Shown here: piece after piece, positions 58,976-64,000 of the stretch
Numbering within the stretch: the stretch's first letter is position 1
How the letters are laid out: each line of letters opens with the position of its first letter
Origin: Tigriopus japonicus
Taxonomy: Eukaryota > Arthropoda > Copepoda > Harpacticoida > Harpacticidae
DNA: 64,000 nucleotides
Direction: 5' to 3'
Assembly: GCA_010645155.1 (NCBI GenBank)
Contig: CM021317.1
Span: 3,526,015 to 3,590,014 of the forward strand
Position numbers and translations under genes: made by a program
The notes under the pieces: generated by a model
Told to the model about the DNA's origin: nothing
Databases searched by the model: none
Seen by the model: only the letters and a program-made list of their open reading frames with translations

Positions 58976-61900
58976 ATCAGCCTGGACTAGCGGATGTTTG
59001 ACTCAAAGAGCCTTAATCGGCCCCCTATTATTTTCTGTAGTATTCCTATCTTGCGTATAACATATTTAATGCCATATCTACCGAATAATGATCGTTTCAA
59101 GGAGATGAATGGTTCTTGCCTACAAAATCATTATACAGAGTAACATTCTATCCTTAAAATTGCGTTATTCAAAATATACTTGAAGTTTTGATAATTTGTC
59201 ATTTTTTGGTCACCCAGTATAAATTAAAAGAAGGAACTTGTTCTGACAGTGACCCTTGGTATTATAATAATTTTAAATAGAAATGAGAGAAAATTTAGTG
59301 TCGAGATCAATACTATTCACCGTCCTTAATAATGTAAGTGACCTTCAGAGTGAGAACATCTTTTCAAATTAATAAAAGCAAAGTACGATGACGTTATTGT
59401 TCTCGGCAGTTAGTGTTAGACGTAAAATCAAATCCTTCTTGGCAATGAATGGATACGACCGCAAAACATTCCATGTGGGCAATTAAAAGATTTGCATTTT
59501 CTCCTCTCTTGCGTCTAACTAAGTTCCACAGCATCCACGCGTACTAAATGAACTTGATGAACTTTCCATGGAATAACTTACATAAGTGGTTCATAATTGG
59601 CATTGAATATTGAAAAAACATATGGTTTCTTTAAAAAATCAGTCTTCGAGGAAGTGTCAAGCCCAAAGATTCAGATTTGGCTCTCGATACAGATATGTAT
59701 ATCTAACAGATATTGGCATTTGGCACATATCTTGATACTAACACTGACGATGAAAATGATAGACTGGCTCGTTTAAACAGCCACAGCCCAAATATTGCGT
59801 ATGCCAGAGAAGGATAACGACGATGGGCCATAATTCAACTAAAAACCCTCAAGCCAACTGATCTTGGCAAGATCGACCACAAAGCCTTTGTCAAGAAATA
59901 AGAAAGAGTCGTCTCCTTCTCTGCCTAACAATCACATTTATAATATCATACACTTTAACACAAGAACCAACCTTTTCACACCTCTTTAAGATACCCGATT
60001 AATGAGTTAATGACAGCATTTTTTGGGTCGGTTTTTAAAGCCCACAACACGATGAAAGACAATTTACAACCAAGCCCAAAATCCGATTTTAGAAGGACAT
60101 ACCTGGAAAGGAACAGAAACAATCGTGTTAAAATTGACCCACAAACCCTTGTATTCAATTTCCCTGGCTTGCCTGCATATTCATGGCCGCATTGTACGCC
60201 ATTATTGCTTTGAGGACAGTGTCTAGAGGTCAAACCCAAGGGTAAGGGGGCGTTACCCCTCAATCTTCAGTCGACATTTTTACATCCTTTTAGTCAGTCA
60301 GTGGTGAAGAATTTTAATTGCGCCCAATTTCCTGTCCTCCCTCCCTTGGGAAGTGCTGGAAACCTGGGCAAAGAGAGATTTGTTCGCCAAACACTTCACA
60401 GATTCACTTCTTTTTTACTGACACTCTTTCAAGTTTAATAACATTGCGTGTTGGTCAACATTGTGGCAATGGACCGAGATAAAGCGAGAGAAAGTAGTAT
60501 GTATGATGCTTTGCCAGCCAAGAATACTAGGTGAGTCCACGTGGATTGTCAAGGTGTGATGCCTCGAAACGAAACATGTTCAATGAAAATCGGGGTCCGG
60601 ATTTTGATCGGGCAGTTGACCTACTTTTGGGGTGAAGGTCTATTCTACTATTTTGAAGATTATTCCGGCTTAGGTTGGCCAAATTGTTAATGGCTTCGAG
60701 GGACATAATAGTACATTTTTATTTCTCACATAGAGTGAGATAGAACCGGTCCCTGATTTGGAAATCGATGAAAGCGCACGGAAATCATCCAACTTTTTAT
60801 GGCAATTGCACGCAAAACAGATGTAGAGGTTAGAATGCAATGGACGAGACACTTTGCCGATAAATCCAAGGAATAAAATTTGAGGACAAAAACGGAGATG
60901 ATTTAAAGATCATTTTTGATAAAAGGGATAACCGATCGGATGTACAGTCAGCTCCAAAGAGCTAGTTTTGCCAGTGTTACTTTCAGGAGTCATTTTGTAT
61001 CCATAATAAGGGCTGAATTGGTCCGATGAATGATAACTACGACCCAGAAAAATATTTGCTAGAAGTGACAAAATAGTAAAGATATTTTTTCGCCAAATGG
61101 CCAAAATATTGAAAAATCAGTCGGATTTTTGAAAAATAAGCCGGATTTTTTTTAAGCCGGATTTGTTTTTAAAAAAAGTCAGGTATTTTAAAATTAACCC
61201 GGATAATTTAAAAGTATTTGTGTGGCAACGTATTTATTTGGTCATTTCGTCTGTGTGCACCAATTTTTCCAGTTCATTTTTTTTTAGTTTAATGAAATGG
61301 GTCGTTTTTTTGGAGGCACACTTGATATCTAACTGATCTAACAATATTTTCAATTTGCCTCAATAGATGGCGCACTCTTTTCTGTATTTGACATTAGTTA
61401 TCGTCATTTCTGTTTAACTTAAGCACGAATGTCATTTTGTAGATATTTTGGTACATTTAGTTCATTGTGGTTCAGCCCTGTTATATATTGAGCATTCTTT
61501 ATTTCGCTCAAATTTTCTCGAAATCTTTTTTTCTGCCTAAAAAATCAAGCAAATATTTATTTTTTTCCGCGAAACAGCAACAATAAAAAATCGACGAAAA
61601 ATGGAGAAATATTTTATATCAAGAAAAAAGGTTTCGGGCTCTAAATATTAGCTCAAAGCAAAGAAGTAATCAAAGTTGGAATGAAAACAAATGTTCTTGC
61701 AATTTTGCCTCCTCAGAACTGAACTTGGAACTCTTCAACATTACATTCGTTTTTTTAATCGTACATTTTTTTTCTAAAACTATTCAAACTATTTATCAAC
61801 AAAGAACTTAACGACCAATTTGTACAAAATTACTTTCCTTCCCAATACCGTATACAATTTACACGTCTTTTGTTCTTTTGAAAACAATTTGGCTTTGTCA

Positions 61901-64000
61901 CAAGTCAATTAGGATTAGCAGATCAGCGTTTGAACACCCATTAGATCCGATAAGCTCGCATTTGCCATCAAATTGTCATCAATCATCATCGAGCCCCGAC
62001 CTGAATTCATTAACCTCCGCCAAAGTGACATCGAGAGAACAAGCTCATCTTCAGCACCACCGAATGATGAAGATCGGGCGACTTTCTAAATGGAACGCGA
62101 AAAAACGATGGCCGAAGAGAATCGAAAGAAAAGGCTGAAAGAAAGTGCTGTGCCTCGTTCGTTGGCAGTGCTACTACTATTACTACTGTCGTTGTATTGA
62201 AACTGTTAAAGTGAGGCCGTAATGTAGCCTCAGGTAGGGAGTCGTCATGCCTTCCTTCACCATGATTAGACCGCAATGGAATGTTAGACAAATAAACAAA
62301 CTGATAGTCAATGACATGTTTGAGGTATTACCCTGACGATGAATACAAACCGAGAGCTTTTCTACGTAGACAGACGGAACCGAGAAAGTATGGACTTGGA
62401 AAAATACGTTCTTCTGATAAATGTCAACTCTTATGAGACAAGTTTCGAAAACCAAGGGAAGGCATGTTCTACCGTGAACGATTGCCATGTTTTTATGAAT
62501 GTATTCTTATTAGGATGCGAGATCTTTAGTATATAGTCAACATAGGAATAGCATTCTCATTTAGGGTGTTGTTGAGGATTAACTTGCGATGCAATAGTCA
62601 GGAACAATTCTCGTATAAATCAAGATGGATCTAGATAATTGTCTGTGCAATGCATAAGGGAGCCAGGGAGTAAGACTATCTCGGTGAAGATTTCGTGGGC
62701 CTTGTAGCAGGTACAAGGTGCGCTAATTTTTAGTGGACAAAGGAAATTACAAACTCAAGAAAAATTAATTGTTTTTTTTTGCGGTTGTTCACTCAAGAAG
62801 ATAGTTTTCATTCTGTACGCTCTATTCTTTTCTTTTAATCTTTCAGCCCTTATTTTTTGATTAAGGTCTTGATTAGCCTTCTCCATATGACTTGCCCACA
62901 TCATCCAAACCAACTTTCATTTTACTAAGTAAAATGCATTAAGATTGGAAAAACATTTTATTTTAAAGAGTAATCCACTAACAGAGCAATAGGATAAAAA
63001 TATGAAATTCATTAAGTATGAAAACTAACTTCCATTACAGGCGATTTTTTGCAAGTTCACATGGTGCACCCTGCATCACAATCGAATGGAAAGAAACCCT
63101 GGTGTATGCATTGCTCTGAAAAGGTTAAAGGTTCGCTAAGACTGGAAATCAAAAAGTAAAGAAAGGATAATTTTGGAAAATGAAGTTTTTTGATACATTG
63201 CCAAGCAAAATTAGACACAGTATTATGTCGAAAGGAAAAAAATGGTTTCCTAGGATTGTTCATTTTGTGGTCGTTCAATATCAAAAAAAGGTAAAGAAAA
63301 GTGTTCCGAGATGCTCTCAAATACTTTCGAGGTTTTTCAAAGCTCTCTTATTAGCTCAAAAACTCTATTCGAAGTTCTTTCAATTCTGTATGTATTCCTA
63401 TAACCCGAGGGAAAGTGTTCCGAAAGTTATCTTTGGCTCTTTCCAAGCGTTACTCAATCGTACTCCAAAGATGTGAAATGTCCGAATTTTGGTGAGCGAA
63501 AGGCGGATGCCGCGTACTTTTCGACTTTGTGAACGAGATCAAAGAACATCCGATGCTGTCTCAAGCTTCAAAGGATATTCTGCATCGCTACAACGAAAAA
63601 CTTGTTTATGGCCAATCAATTCAAAGCGCATTGCACCGGCATTCAATCATGGCGAGGCCTGACCTCAAAGCGTTATACCAACGATGAAACTCCTCAAAAG
63701 AACATCCTCCATGGCTCCAAGTTATTACTTTGAAAACCAGCCGCTTGGCAAAAGAATAACAGAGGTGGCGGTATCAAATGAATAATATATCAGAATCAGG
63801 TAGCGATGAGAACCAAGCCTTGAGCGTTGCCATTTTTGTCTCTCGCTAATTTTAACGTCTTGTTGTCTTAGGTTTTTTGACTCAGAAATCAAAACAAGTG
63901 CTAATTTAGCAATACTAGGCCAAAACCAGGCTTGATTCCTATCACTAGACTTGGGCAGTGGTTATGGAATTTGTACTTTCATACTTTGATCCTCGGATTT
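58976..64000. other. Terminal stretch, no confident gene
   Basis: It is AT-rich with many short frames. A plus-strand frame at about 63497-63688 (RVLFDFVNEIKEHPMLSQAS...) has protein-like composition but no Met start, family or splice partners. The 98-codon frame at 63180-63476 is Lys/Phe-rich and unconvincing. Confidence 0.4.

Overview
The window is eukaryotic nuclear DNA. It has intron-rich genes with canonical GT-AG splice sites, long AT-rich non-coding stretches, several families of DNA transposon relics and one intact Ty3/gypsy LTR retrotransposon. The protein families and gene structures fit an invertebrate, and an arthropod such as a crustacean is my best guess. Nothing in the sequence fixes the species. 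There is one assembly gap (1067-1452).

Layout. 1-6171: no recognisable gene; a duplicated 128-bp segment, and a tandem tRNA-like repeat that runs into the gap. 6172-8632 (+): a five-exon seven-transmembrane PAQR receptor, closest to PAQR3, with a TIR element in its third intron. 9470-10388 (+): a five-exon SOUL/heme-binding protein whose first coding exon is only the ATG. 10389-14637: intergenic, with an hAT-type MITE with a perfect 8-bp target duplication and a foldback element built from tandem ~18-bp repeats. 14638-26589 (-): the core and C-terminus of an ERG-type (KCNH2/6/7, Drosophila seizure) voltage-gated potassium channel. 34.1-45.2 kb (-): phase-compatible coding exons of unknown product that may be the ERG N-terminal region or a separate serine-rich gene. 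45.2-53.9 kb: no confident gene. 54126-58836: a complete Gypsy element with identical 144-bp LTRs and a 5-bp target duplication. 58837-64000: no confident gene.

The main discovery is in the ERG gene. The pore helix, selectivity filter and first part of S6 are encoded by four tandem alternative exons, each exactly 121 bp. The end of S6 and the C-linker are encoded by two tandem alternative exons, each exactly 161 bp and only 46 nt apart. Phases allow exactly one exon from each set (121+161 is a multiple of 3; two neighbouring copies would shift the frame), so up to eight channels could be made. The pore copies differ at positions equivalent to human ERG 623, 631, 633, 638 and 643. Ser-631, which controls fast inactivation, is kept only in the first copy and is Ala in the other three. 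The exon before the pore cluster ends in a rare GC splice donor. Together this looks like a splicing-controlled system for tuning inactivation and pore pharmacology of one potassium channel gene.
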